Of a stretch of DNA of 64,000 nucleotides, positions 56,574 through 64,000 are shown one piece after another. A program made the position numbers and the translations under genes. This stretch comes from Streptomyces nymphaeiformis (lineage in GTDB: Bacteria > Actinomycetota > Actinomycetes > Streptomycetales > Streptomycetaceae), in the NCBI RefSeq assembly GCF_014203895.1, contig NZ_JACHJY010000004.1, forward strand, positions 434,001 through 498,000. The letters are read 5' to 3'. A model generated the notes under the pieces. That model saw only the letters and a program-made list of their open reading frames with translations, was not told where the DNA came from and made no database searches. The stretch's first letter is position 1, and each line of letters starts with the position of its first letter.

Positions 56574-56607
56574 GGAAGGGCCGTACCCCTCGGGGTGCGG
56601 CCCTTCC
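56574..56607. terminator. rplI terminator hairpin
   Basis: GGAAGGGCCGTACCCC-TCG-GGGTGCGGCCCTTCC, 33 bp after rplI. Convergent with the MATE gene, so possibly bidirectional. A parS site follows 17 bp on. Confidence 0.88.
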
Positions 56608-56623
56608 GCTGTTCCTTCCCGCT

Positions 56624-56637
56624 GTTTCACGTGAAAC
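56624..56637. promoter_or_regulatory. parS: parS site between rplI and MATE gene
   Basis: Perfect GTTTCACGTGAAAC, 10 bp from the MATE stop. Confidence 0.97.
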
Positions 56638-56647
56638 GGGCGGTATC

Positions 56648-57997
56648 TCAGCGCGTGGCGCCCGTGACGATCCAGCGGCCGGAGCGCATGCGGAACCAGA
56701 GGGTTCCCATCCGGACCGTCATCATCAGGGTCATCGCCCACCAGAGCGCCGTCAGCCCGCCGCCCAGCGTCGGGACCAGGAGCGCCACCGGGGCGAAGAC
56801 GACGAGCGTGAGCAGCATCGCCCAGGCCAGATAGGGGCCGTCCCCCGCGCCCATCAGGACCCCGTCGAGGACGAAGACCACGCCGGAGATCGGCTGGGAG
56901 ACCGCCACCACGAGCAGGGCCGGCAGCAGGGTGTCCTGCACGGAGGCGTCGCTGGTGAAGAGCGGGATGAACAGGGGCCGGGCGGCGATGAGCAGCGCGC
57001 CGAGCACCACCCCGGAGACGACGCCCCACTGGACCATGCGGCGGCAGACCTGTCGTGCCCCGTCGGCGTCGTCCGCCCCGAGGTAGCGGCCGATGATGGC
57101 CTGGCCGGCGATGGCGATCGCGTCGAGCGCGAAGGCCATCAGGCTCCACAGGGACAGGATGATCTGGTGGGCGGCGACCTCGGCGTCCCCGAGGTGGGCG
57201 GCGACGGCCGTGGCGATCATCAGGACGGCGCGCAGCGAGAGCGTACGGACCAGGAGGGGGACGCCGGCCTGGGCGGAGGCACGTATGCCGGCCGGGTCGG
57301 GGCGGAGGGAGGCGCCGTGCCGCCGGGCGCCGCGTACGACCACGACGAGGTAGGAGACGGCCATGCCGTACTGGGCGATGACCGTGCCCCAGGCGGAGCC
57401 GGCGATGCCCAGACCGGCGCCGTAGACCAGGCCGGCGTTGAGCGCGCCGTTGGCCGCGAAGCCGGCGATGGCCACGTAGAGCGGTGTACGGGTGTCCTGG
57501 AGGCCGCGCAGGACGCCGGTGGCGGCCAGGACCACCAGCATGGCGGGGATCCCGAGGCTGGAGATCCTGAGGTAGGTGACGGCGTACGGGGAGGCGGTGT
57601 CCGAGCCCCCGAAGAGGTCGACGACCCAGGGTGCCGTGGGCAGGGTCAGCACGACGACGACGGCGCCGAGGAGGAGCGCGAGCCAGATGCCGTCCATGCC
57701 CTGCCGGATGGCGGCCGGGAGGTCGCCCGCGCCCATGCGCCGGGCGACGGCGGCCGTGGTGGCGTAGGCGAGGAAGACGAAGACGCTGACGGCGGTGGAG
57801 AGCAGTGCCGCGGCGATCGCGAGGCCCGCGAGCTGAGGTGTGCCGAGGTGGCCGACGATGGCGCTGTCGACCATGAGGAACAGCGGCTCCGCGACGAGGG
57901 CGCCGAAGGCCGGCAGGGCGAGGGAGACGATCTCGCGGTCGTGTTGTCGACGGACGGCCTTGGAGGTCACGGGGGCCTGAGTCGTGGGCTCAGTCAT
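56648..57997 (-). CDS. MATE family efflux protein (DinF-like)
   Basis: 449-aa multidrug and toxin extrusion transporter with 12 helices arranged as two halves. Helix 1 region IVSLALPAFGALVAEPLFLMVDSAIVGHLG carries the conserved acidic residue, and the second half has AHQIILSLWSLMAFALDAIAIAGQAIIGRYLG. ATG 57997. Likely an antiporter; substrate unknown. Separated from dnaB by the 425-bp DnaA-box region. Confidence 0.94.
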   Translation of the reverse strand: MTEPTTQAPVTSKAVRRQHDREIVSLALPAFGALVAEPLFLMVDSAIVGHLGTPQLAGLAIAAALLSTAVSVFVFLAYATTAAVARRMGAGDLPAAIRQGMDGIWLALLLGAVVVVLTLPTAPWVVDLFGGSDTASPYAVTYLRISSLGIPAMLVVLAATGVLRGLQDTRTPLYVAIAGFAANGALNAGLVYGAGLGIAGSAWGTVIAQYGMAVSYLVVVVRGARRHGASLRPDPAGIRASAQAGVPLLVRTLSLRAVLMIATAVAAHLGDAEVAAHQIILSLWSLMAFALDAIAIAGQAIIGRYLGADDADGARQVCRRMVQWGVVSGVVLGALLIAARPLFIPLFTSDASVQDTLLPALLVVAVSQPISGVVFVLDGVLMGAGDGPYLAWAMLLTLVVFAPVALLVPTLGGGLTALWWAMTLMMTVRMGTLWFRMRSGRWIVTGATR

Positions 57998-58422
57998 GGG
58001 CTCAATCTAATCTTCCACAGGTAAGAGATGCAATGTGTTAGTGGTCCTTACTTTCCGCTGGTGCGGGACTTCGGGTGTGGGCCGTTTGTTCTGATCTTGG
58101 TCCGGGGGCAGAACTTTTTCTCCCCCACAGCCCGTGGATGGGAAACGTGCAGGTCAGTGGGGTGGGGAGGGGGGTGTTATGAGTTTGTCCACATGGCTGT
58201 CCCCCGCTCCGTGCACAGGATCCGGGGAGTTCTCCACAGCATCTGGGCCTTCATCCACAAGGCCTGTGGATAACCAGATTGGCTGACGCCTCCCGCGGGC
58301 CTACCGTGGTCCGGCGCCCGACGCGCCAGCAGCGGTCGCGAAGCCACTCGTTGATCAAGGCCGTGGCGTAGGAAAGTAGTGGCACGGCGAGGTCCGCGGA
58401 GCGGACGGGAGGAGGTGGCTTG
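57998..58422. promoter_or_regulatory. dnaB upstream region with DnaA-box cluster
   Basis: 425 bp between divergent MATE and dnaB genes. DnaA boxes: TTGTCCACA 58185-58193 (perfect), TGTGGATAA 58265-58273 (perfect TTATCCACA), TCATCCACA 58251-58259, TTCTCCACA 58230-58238, CCGTGCACA 58209-58217, and CGTGGATGG 58133-58141. The best boxes lie 150-240 bp before dnaB. No gene seen. Confidence 0.85.
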
Positions 58423-59904
58423 GTGAGCGTTCCCGAGCCCATGGACGACCCCTGGGCCGACAGCGGACCGAGCGACCGGCTGCCCACCCGTACCCGAGGC
58501 GAAGGCCGCGGCCGGGGCCGCGGCCGCGACGACCAGCACGAGCGGGGCTCCGAGGGTCCCTGGGACGGCGGCCTCTCCGGCTTCGAGCGCGTCCCCCCGC
58601 AGGACCTCGACGCCGAGCAGTCCGTCCTCGGCGGCATGCTGCTCTCCAAGGACGCCATCGCGGACGTCGTGGAGATCATCAAGGGCAACGACTTCTACAA
58701 GCCCGCCCACGAGACCGTGTACGCGGCGATCCTCGACCTCTACGCCAAGGGCGAGCCGGCCGACCCGATCACCGTCGGCGCCGAGCTCACCAAGCGCGGC
58801 GAGATCACCCGCGTCGGCGGCGCCTCCTACCTCCACACCCTGGTCCAGTCGGTCCCGACCGCGGCCAACGCCTCGTACTACGCGGAGATCGTCCACGAGC
58901 GCGCGGTCCTGCGCCGGCTCGTGGAGGCGGGCACCAAGATCACGCAGATGGGCTACGCGGCCGACGGGGACGTCGACGAGATCGTGAACTCGGCCCAGGC
59001 CGAGATCTACGCGGTCACCGAGCAGCGCACCACTGAGGACTACCTGCCGCTCGGCGACATCATGGAGGGGGCGCTCGACGAGATCGAGGCGATCGGCTCC
59101 CGCAGCGGCGAGATGACCGGTGTGCCCACCGGCTTCACCGACCTCGACTCGCTCACCAACGGCCTGCACCCCGGCCAGATGATCATCATCGCGGCCCGTC
59201 CCGCCATGGGTAAGTCGACGCTCGCCCTGGACTTCGCCCGGGCGGCATCCATCAAGCACAACCTGCCCAGCGTCATCTTCTCCCTCGAAATGGGCCGCAA
59301 CGAGATCGCGATGCGCCTCCTCTCGGCCGAGGCCCGGGTGGCGCTCCACCACATGCGCTCCGGCACGATGACCGACGAGGACTGGACGCGTCTCGCCCGC
59401 CGGATGCCGGACGTCTCGCAGGCCCCGCTGTACATCGACGACTCCCCGAACCTGTCGATGATGGAGATCCGCGCGAAGTGCCGCCGGCTCAAGCAGCGCA
59501 ACGGCCTCAAGCTCGTCATCATCGACTACCTGCAGCTCATGCAGTCGGGCGGTTCCAAGCGGCAGGAGAGCCGTCAGCAAGAGGTCTCCGACATGTCGCG
59601 AAACCTGAAGCTCCTCGCCAAGGAGCTGGAACTGCCGGTGATCGCGCTGTCCCAGCTGAACCGTGGTCCCGAGCAGCGCACCGACAAGAAGCCGATGGTC
59701 TCCGACCTCCGTGAGTCCGGCTCGATCGAGCAGGACGCCGACATGGTCATCCTGCTGCACCGTGAGGACGCCTACGAGAAGGAGTCCCCGCGCGCGGGCG
59801 AGGCGGACATCATCGTGGGCAAGCACCGTAACGGCCCGACGGCCACGATCACCGTGGCCTTCCAGGGCCACTACTCACGCTTCGTGGACATGGCGCAGAC
59901 CTGA
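58423..59904 (+). CDS. dnaB: Replicative DNA helicase DnaB
   Basis: 493-aa hexameric helicase. A Gly/Arg-rich N-terminal extension (residues ~18-50) precedes the DnaB N-terminal domain (PPQDLDAEQSVLGGMLLSKDAI) and the RecA-like motor with the Walker A motif RPAMGKST, Walker B KLVIIDYLQLM and the C-terminal motif GEADIIVGKHRNGPT. GTG 58423 has GGAGGAGG upstream. No intein is present, unlike some actinobacterial copies. Confidence 0.98.
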   Translation: MSVPEPMDDPWADSGPSDRLPTRTRGEGRGRGRGRDDQHERGSEGPWDGGLSGFERVPPQDLDAEQSVLGGMLLSKDAIADVVEIIKGNDFYKPAHETVYAAILDLYAKGEPADPITVGAELTKRGEITRVGGASYLHTLVQSVPTAANASYYAEIVHERAVLRRLVEAGTKITQMGYAADGDVDEIVNSAQAEIYAVTEQRTTEDYLPLGDIMEGALDEIEAIGSRSGEMTGVPTGFTDLDSLTNGLHPGQMIIIAARPAMGKSTLALDFARAASIKHNLPSVIFSLEMGRNEIAMRLLSAEARVALHHMRSGTMTDEDWTRLARRMPDVSQAPLYIDDSPNLSMMEIRAKCRRLKQRNGLKLVIIDYLQLMQSGGSKRQESRQQEVSDMSRNLKLLAKELELPVIALSQLNRGPEQRTDKKPMVSDLRESGSIEQDADMVILLHREDAYEKESPRAGEADIIVGKHRNGPTATITVAFQGHYSRFVDMAQT

Positions 59905-59919
59905 TACCTCCTTGTCTTC

Positions 59920-59952
59920 CTAGGGCCCCTAGGCTAAAACTAGGGACTCTAG
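59920..59952. promoter_or_regulatory. Tandem palindromic operators before tetR
   Basis: CTAGGG-C-CCCTAG (59920-59932, perfect) and CTAGGG-A-CTCTAG (59940-59952, one mismatch), centres exactly 20 bp apart (two turns). They lie 17-49 bp upstream of the tetR start and likely bind its product. Confidence 0.85.
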
Positions 59953-59968
59953 GATCTGGGGAGGGTGC

Positions 59969-60562
59969 ATGGCGCGGGCCGGGCTGACGGCGGAGCGGGT
60001 GACGATCGCGGGCGCCGAGCTGGCGGACGAGGTCGGGCTCGACCGGGTGACCATGTCGCAGGTGGCGCGCCGGCTGGGCGTGAAGGACGCGAGCCTCTAC
60101 TCGCACGTCCGCAACCTGGAGGATCTGCGCGGTCGGATCGCGCTGCTCGCGGCGGACGAGAAGACCGTCCTCATCGCCGAGGCGACCGCCGGGCGAGCGG
60201 GCAAGGACGCGTTGGTCGCCTTCGCCGACGCCTGGCGGGAGTACGCCCACCGGCATCCGGGCCGCTACACGGCGACGCAGACCCCGATCCAGATCGATCC
60301 CGAGCTCGCCGCCAAGGCGCCCGGACCACGGCGCGCGGTCGAGCTGACCTACGGGATGCTGCGCGGCTACGGACTGACCGAACCGGACCTGACCGACGCC
60401 GTCCGGCTGCTGCGCAGCACCTTCCACGGATTCGTCGCGCTGGAGGCGGCAGGCGGATTCGGGCACGAGCGTTCGCCGCAACAGTCCTGGACCCGCGCCC
60501 TCGACGCCCTGCACGCCCTCCTGGAGCACTGGCCCCCGTCACGAGAAGGAGCTTCCTCATGA
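59969..60562 (+). CDS. TetR family transcriptional regulator
   Basis: 197-aa TetR-type regulator. HTH region: VTIAGAELADEVGLDRVTMSQVARRLGVKDASLYSHVRNLEDLRGRIA. The C-terminal ligand domain has the WHG-type TetR_C features (FADAWREYAHRHPGRYTATQ). ATG 59969 with GGGGAGGG. Its stop overlaps the ATG of the alpha/beta hydrolase (ATGA), forming an operon probably controlled by the two upstream palindromes. Confidence 0.94.
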   Translation: MARAGLTAERVTIAGAELADEVGLDRVTMSQVARRLGVKDASLYSHVRNLEDLRGRIALLAADEKTVLIAEATAGRAGKDALVAFADAWREYAHRHPGRYTATQTPIQIDPELAAKAPGPRRAVELTYGMLRGYGLTEPDLTDAVRLLRSTFHGFVALEAAGGFGHERSPQQSWTRALDALHALLEHWPPSREGASS

Positions 60563-61395
60563 CCGCCCGGACCACCGGCAGCCTGCGCGTGAACGGTGCG
60601 ACCCTGCACTACGAAGTGCGCGGCGAAGGCCCGCTCCTGCTGCTGATCCCCGGCGGGACGGGCGGCGCGGCCTCCTTCGACGACATCGCCGACGACCTGG
60701 CCTCCGCGTACACCGTCGCGACCTACGACCCGCGCGGCATGTCCCGGAGCACGCTGGACGACCCCGAGGCCGAGCAGCGCGTGGCCGAGCACGCCGACGA
60801 CGCGTTCCGGATGCTGGAACTGCTGTCGCCGGGTGAGCCCGCCCGGGTGTTCGGCGCCAGCTCGGGCGCGATCGTCGCGGTCCACCTGCTCACCGCCCGT
60901 CCCGAACGGGTCGCCCGGGTCGTGGCGCACGAGCCGCCGCTGGTGGAGGTCCTTCCGGACGCTGCCGAACATCGCGCGCTCATCGCGCGCGTGAAGGAGA
61001 CCTTCCGCACGCAGGGGCTCATGCCGGCGATGACCGTGTTCGCCGAGGGGCTGAAGAAGGACGGCGACGCCCCGGAGCCCAAGGCCGAGATCAAGCTTCC
61101 GCCCCAGGCGGCGGCGCGGGCCGAGCAGACGATGGCGAACCTGCCGTACTTCGTCGGGCGGATCGTGCCCGGCTTCATGTCCTACGCGCCGGACCTCCGG
61201 CGGCTCGAGGCGCTGTCCGACCGGCTCGTGCTCGCCTGCGGCGAGGACTCGCGCGGCGAGCTGCCCTACCGTCCGGCCGCTTTCCTGGCCGAACGTCTCG
61301 GCACGGAACTCCGGCACTTCCCCGGCGGGCACACCGGACTGACCACGCACCCGGCCGAGTTCGGGGAGCACCTGCGGAAGGCCCTCCGCGTCTGA
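60559..61395 (+). CDS. Alpha/beta hydrolase
   Basis: 278-aa hydrolase. The oxyanion region is LLLIPGGTGGAASF, the conserved strand motif reads TYDPRGMSRST, nucleophile Ser101 lies in GASSG, and the catalytic His in FPGGHTGL. Lid region has an acidic, Lys-rich insert. ATG 60559 coupled to the TetR gene. Its substrate may be the ligand sensed by the regulator; this is inference from the shared operon. Confidence 0.92.
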   Translation: MTARTTGSLRVNGATLHYEVRGEGPLLLLIPGGTGGAASFDDIADDLASAYTVATYDPRGMSRSTLDDPEAEQRVAEHADDAFRMLELLSPGEPARVFGASSGAIVAVHLLTARPERVARVVAHEPPLVEVLPDAAEHRALIARVKETFRTQGLMPAMTVFAEGLKKDGDAPEPKAEIKLPPQAAARAEQTMANLPYFVGRIVPGFMSYAPDLRRLEALSDRLVLACGEDSRGELPYRPAAFLAERLGTELRHFPGGHTGLTTHPAEFGEHLRKALRV

Positions 61396-61454
61396 AGCCC
61401 CAGGCGCCCCGCAGCGGGGAGGTTCCGCGGCCGGCATGGCGTTGGATGGGTTCC

Positions 61455-62837
61455 ATGACGACATCTTTCGAAGCCTTGCTTCCCGGTACCGAGCGGGCTC
61501 TGCTGCACCGCGTCGCGGTCGCCCAGACCGAAGGGCGGACGCCGTCCTTCGTCGGGGCGGTGGTCCGTGACGGCGCGTTGGTCTGGAGCGGCTCGCGCAG
61601 CTGTGTGGACGGCCACGCGCCGGACGCCGACACCCAGTTCAGGATCGGCTCCCTCACCAAGGTGTTCACCGCCGTCCTGGTGATGCGGCTCCGGGACGAG
61701 GGCCTGCTCGGGCTCGACGACCCGCTGGAGAGGCACCTGAAGGGAACCGGCGCCGGTGAGGTGACGATCGCTCAACTCCTGGGCCACACCGGAGGTCTCG
61801 CGGCCGAGACGCCCGGCGCGTGGTGGGAGCGGTCCTCCGCCGAGCTGCGGCCGGAGCTCTCGGACGTCCTGGGGGAGCAGCCCTTCCTTCAGTCGCCGGG
61901 GCGTCGGCACCACTACTCCAACCCCGGCTACACGCTGCTCGGTTCACTGGTCGAGGCGGTCCGGGGGATGTCCTGGGAGGAGGCGCTGCGGCGAGAGATC
62001 CTGGAGCCGTTGGGGATGAGCCGGACGACGCTCGATCCCGTCGCCCCGCACGCGGGCGGCTGGGCGGTGCATCCCTGGGCCGACGTCATGATGCCCGAGC
62101 CGTCCCAGGACCTCGGTCTGATGGCACCGGCCGGTCAACTCTGGTCGACGGCCGCCGACCTCGCCCGGTTCGCCGCCTTCCTCTCGGCGGGGGACGAGCG
62201 GGTGCTGGCCACGGCGTCCGTGGAGGAGATGCGCGCCCCGGCCTCCCCCGCCGGGGAAGGCGACTGGGAGGGGGGCTACGGGCTCGGTCTCCAGTTGCTG
62301 CGCAAGGACGGCCGCACCCTGATCGGCCACACCGGCTCCCTTCCGGGCTTCGTCGCCTGCCTCTGGGTGAGCGTGGAGGACGGCCTCGCGGGGATCGCCC
62401 TCTCCAACGCCACCTCGGGCCCGCTGACGTCGCTCGTGGCCGCCGATCTCGTACGGATCGTGGCGGAGGCGGAGCCGAGGCTCCCGGAGCCGTGGCGGCC
62501 CCTTCCCGAGGCCGAGGTCGACGAGGAGCTGCTGTCCCTCACGGGGCCCTGGTACTGGGGGACGTATGCCTACGGGCTCCGGCTCGGTCCCGAGCGGAGC
62601 GTGGTGCTGGAACCGCTGCGGGGCGCCGGCCGACGGGCCCGCTTCCGGGCGCTGCCCGAGGGCGGCTGGGTCGGGCTGAACGGCTACTACGCGGGGGAGA
62701 CGCTCAGGGCGGTGAAGCGTGCCGACGGCAGCGTGAGCCATCTCGACCTCGGCTCGTTCGTCTTCACCCGGGAGCCGTACGCACCGGGCGACGCGGTTCC
62801 GGGCGGTGTGGACGAGGCCGGCTGGCGCGGTCTCTGA
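61455..62837 (+). CDS. Serine hydrolase, beta-lactamase/class C PBP-like
   Basis: 460-aa serine hydrolase of the AmpC/EstB superfamily. Active-site Ser66-Leu-Thr-Lys69 in IGSLTKVF, Tyr154-Ser-Asn156 in HHYSNPGYT and the HTG in IGHTGSLPGF. No signal peptide is visible, suggesting a cytosolic esterase or peptidase rather than a secreted beta-lactamase. C-terminal ~110 residues form an extra beta domain. ATG 61455 is preferred (an ATG at 61446 is also in frame). 59 bp after the hydrolase gene on the same strand. Confidence 0.92.
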   Translation: MTTSFEALLPGTERALLHRVAVAQTEGRTPSFVGAVVRDGALVWSGSRSCVDGHAPDADTQFRIGSLTKVFTAVLVMRLRDEGLLGLDDPLERHLKGTGAGEVTIAQLLGHTGGLAAETPGAWWERSSAELRPELSDVLGEQPFLQSPGRRHHYSNPGYTLLGSLVEAVRGMSWEEALRREILEPLGMSRTTLDPVAPHAGGWAVHPWADVMMPEPSQDLGLMAPAGQLWSTAADLARFAAFLSAGDERVLATASVEEMRAPASPAGEGDWEGGYGLGLQLLRKDGRTLIGHTGSLPGFVACLWVSVEDGLAGIALSNATSGPLTSLVAADLVRIVAEAEPRLPEPWRPLPEAEVDEELLSLTGPWYWGTYAYGLRLGPERSVVLEPLRGAGRRARFRALPEGGWVGLNGYYAGETLRAVKRADGSVSHLDLGSFVFTREPYAPGDAVPGGVDEAGWRGL

Positions 62838-62850
62838 GCCGTGCGGTGCT

Positions 62851-62864
62851 GTTTCACGTGAAAC
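62851..62864. promoter_or_regulatory. parS: parS site (first of an inverted pair)
   Basis: Perfect GTTTCACGTGAAAC, 13 bp after the serine hydrolase stop. Pairs with the next site in an inverted repeat with 16-bp arms (62851-62866, 62877-62892). Confidence 0.97.
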
Positions 62865-62878
62865 CGTGCAACCGTGCG

Positions 62879-62892
62879 GTTTCACGTGAAAC
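62879..62892. promoter_or_regulatory. parS: parS site (second of an inverted pair)
   Basis: Perfect GTTTCACGTGAAAC, 28 bp from the first. Six bp from the convergent GNAT stop. Confidence 0.97.
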
Positions 62893-62898
62893 GCGGCC

Positions 62899-63351
62899 TC
62901 AGAGGGTCTTCTTGAAGCCCACGTGGGAGGCCTCGAAGCCCAGGCGCTCGTAGAAGCGGTGGGCATCGGTGCGGGTGACGTCGGAGGTCAGCTGGACGAG
63001 TCGGCAGCCCTGGCGTCCGGACTCGGCGACGGCCCATTCGATGAGCTGCGTCCCGAGGCCGCTGCCGCGCTCGTCGGCGTGGACGCGGACGCCCTCGATG
63101 ATCGAGCGGGTGGTGCCCCGGCGGGAGAGTCCCGGGATGACCGTCAGCTGGAGGGTGCCGACGACCTTGTCCTCGCGGACGGCCACGACGACGTGCTGGT
63201 GCGGGTCGTTCGCGAGTCGCTCGAAGGCGGTCAGGTACGGGGCGAGGTCGTCGGGGGACTCGCGCTGTGCGCCGAGGGGGTCGTCGGCGAGCATCGCGAC
63301 GATGGCCGGGAGGTCGTCCGCGGTGGCGGGCCGTATCTCAAGATCGCTCAT
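62899..63351 (-). CDS. GNAT family N-acetyltransferase (small)
   Basis: 150-aa acetyltransferase: EIRPATADDLPAIVAML start, TLQLTVIPGLSRRGTTRSIIEGVRVHADERGSGLGTQLIEWAV (acetyl-CoA site) and the C-terminal FYERLGFEASHVGFKKTL. ATG 63351. 47 bp after the MarR gene on the same strand, probably one operon. Confidence 0.92.
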   Translation of the reverse strand: MSDLEIRPATADDLPAIVAMLADDPLGAQRESPDDLAPYLTAFERLANDPHQHVVVAVREDKVVGTLQLTVIPGLSRRGTTRSIIEGVRVHADERGSGLGTQLIEWAVAESGRQGCRLVQLTSDVTRTDAHRFYERLGFEASHVGFKKTL

Positions 63352-63398
63352 GCCCCGCAGCGTAGCGCCGGGACGGTCCCCCGCCCCGGCGTCATGGC

Positions 63399-63857
63399 TC
63401 ATACGGGCGCGCCCACGCCCTCCATGACCTGGACCAGGGGGGCCAGCTCCGGGTTCTTCGCGGCTTCGTCGAGGGCCTCGCGCAGTGCGCTGTCGTTGGT
63501 GGGGCGGGCCTCTTCGAGGAGCTTCTGGCCTGCCTCGGTGACGTCGGTGTAGATGCCGCGCCGGTCGGTGGTGCAGAGGTACCGGGTGAGCAGGCCACGG
63601 TCCTCGAGGCGGGTGACCAGCCGGGTGGTGGCGCTCTGGCTGAGCACGACGGCGTCGGCGACCTGCTTCATCTGGAGGTGGCCGCCGGGGCCGCTGTGCT
63701 GGCGGCTGAGGACGTCGAGCAGCGAGTACTCCCGCACGCTCAGACCATGACCGGACTCCAGGGCGCGCTCGATGTGGGACTCGATCCTGCCGTGCAGCAG
63801 GGAGAGGGCGCACCAGCGCTGGGCGAGCGCGGTGAGTGCGGGGTCCGTCGCGGTCAT
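63399..63857 (-). CDS. MarR family transcriptional regulator
   Basis: 152-aa MarR regulator. The winged-helix domain reads LSVREYSLLDVLSRQ, MKQVADAVVLSQSATTRLVTRLEDRGLLTRYLC with the DRRGIYTDVTEAGQKLLEE wing. ATG 63857 follows GAGGAG. Its upstream sequence (63895-63945) has AT-rich patches including GCATTATTGC, a possible promoter/operator. Regulates itself and probably the GNAT gene. Confidence 0.93.
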   Translation of the reverse strand: MTATDPALTALAQRWCALSLLHGRIESHIERALESGHGLSVREYSLLDVLSRQHSGPGGHLQMKQVADAVVLSQSATTRLVTRLEDRGLLTRYLCTTDRRGIYTDVTEAGQKLLEEARPTNDSALREALDEAAKNPELAPLVQVMEGVGAPV

Positions 63858-63945
63858 GTGCTCTCCTCGGTGTCTCCTCGGCGCCGATGTGGCTCTCGAT
63901 CCAGGGTAGACGAATCGACGCAATAATGCGCGTCTGCAAGTAAAC

Positions 63946-64000
63946 CTATCCTGCGGCGACCGTCAGGGGAGCGAAGCGGCGGCGCCAGTCGCCGGGGAGG
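63946..64000 (-). CDS. Possible C-terminus of an upstream gene (cut by the window)
   Basis: A minus-strand frame ending LPGDWRRRFAPLTVAAG then TAG at 63946 continues off the right edge. Its amino-acid composition looks coding, and MarR regulators often stand next to transport genes, but 17 residues are too few to identify it. Confidence 0.3.
   Translation of the reverse strand, partial: LPGDWRRRFAPLTVAAG

Noticed and set aside
58423-59904. Intein in DnaB
   Set aside because: The helicase motifs run continuously in a 493-aa product with no splicing-domain insert.

Overview
The window is a high-GC actinobacterial chromosome segment, almost certainly Streptomyces or a close relative. Evidence: the dnaA-oriC-dnaN origin with about 18 DnaA boxes, frequent GTG/TTG starts, CrgA, class E sortases, FemX and a dense set of GTTTCACGTGAAAC parS sites. 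Gene order follows the well-known Streptomyces origin region. Most of it is conserved core chromosome; I see no prophage, IS element or biosynthetic cluster.

Layout. 1-5,600: cell-envelope/division block (two class E sortases flanking a PabA/TrpG-like amidotransferase and a 53-aa membrane peptide, DUF881 protein, crgA, rhomboid protease, cyclophilin), comparable to the M. tuberculosis ppiA-crgA-DUF881-trpG neighbourhood. 5,700-12,900: lineage-specific genes (DUF5324-like and DUF6344-like proteins, acyltransferase, HTH protein, Ser/Thr kinase, anchored secreted protein, DLW-39 peptide) and tRNA-Ala(TGC) and tRNA-Ile(GAT). 12,966-25,210: DUF3566 protein, gyrA, gyrB, dciA-like, recF, gnd, dnaN, oriC and dnaA, all on the minus strand. 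25,609-31,512: rpmH-rnpA-yidD-yidC-jag-rsmG-parA-parB on the plus strand. 31,668-47,045: GNAT, trxA/trxB, ECF sigma and zinc-finger anti-sigma, a separate pseudokinase next to murJ, DUF6049 protein, pcnA (CCA-adding), an MFS permease, ino1 and a PadR regulator. 47,420-59,904: bifunctional PBP, GT87-type glycosyltransferase, alanine-racemase-like protein, femX, rpsF-ssb-rpsR-rplI, a MATE efflux protein and dnaB. 59,969-64,000: small regulator/enzyme pairs (TetR with alpha/beta hydrolase, serine hydrolase, MarR with GNAT).

How it works together. Replication initiation (dnaA, dnaN, dnaB, dciA-like, recF, gyrase, ssb), segregation (parAB plus nine parS sites), membrane insertion and RNA maturation (yidC, yidD, rnpA, rsmG) and peptidoglycan synthesis (murJ, PBP, femX, crgA) are clustered around the origin. 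Beyond oriC itself, good DnaA boxes cluster between crgA and the rhomboid gene, upstream of dnaB, upstream of dnaA, and singly upstream of parA. This suggests DnaA titration or regulation across the segment. Six of the nine parS sites lie in convergent gene ends, two of them as paired inverted sites; two more are embedded in coding sequence.

The less ordinary items are the non-oriC DnaA-box clusters, the parS placement, the MviN-like pseudokinase split from MurJ, a 41-bp tandem repeat array at 6523-6686, near-perfect operators for the PadR and TetR regulators, and a 48-bp exact repeat inside ssb. All functions are inferred by reading translated sequence and motifs; no database search was run.
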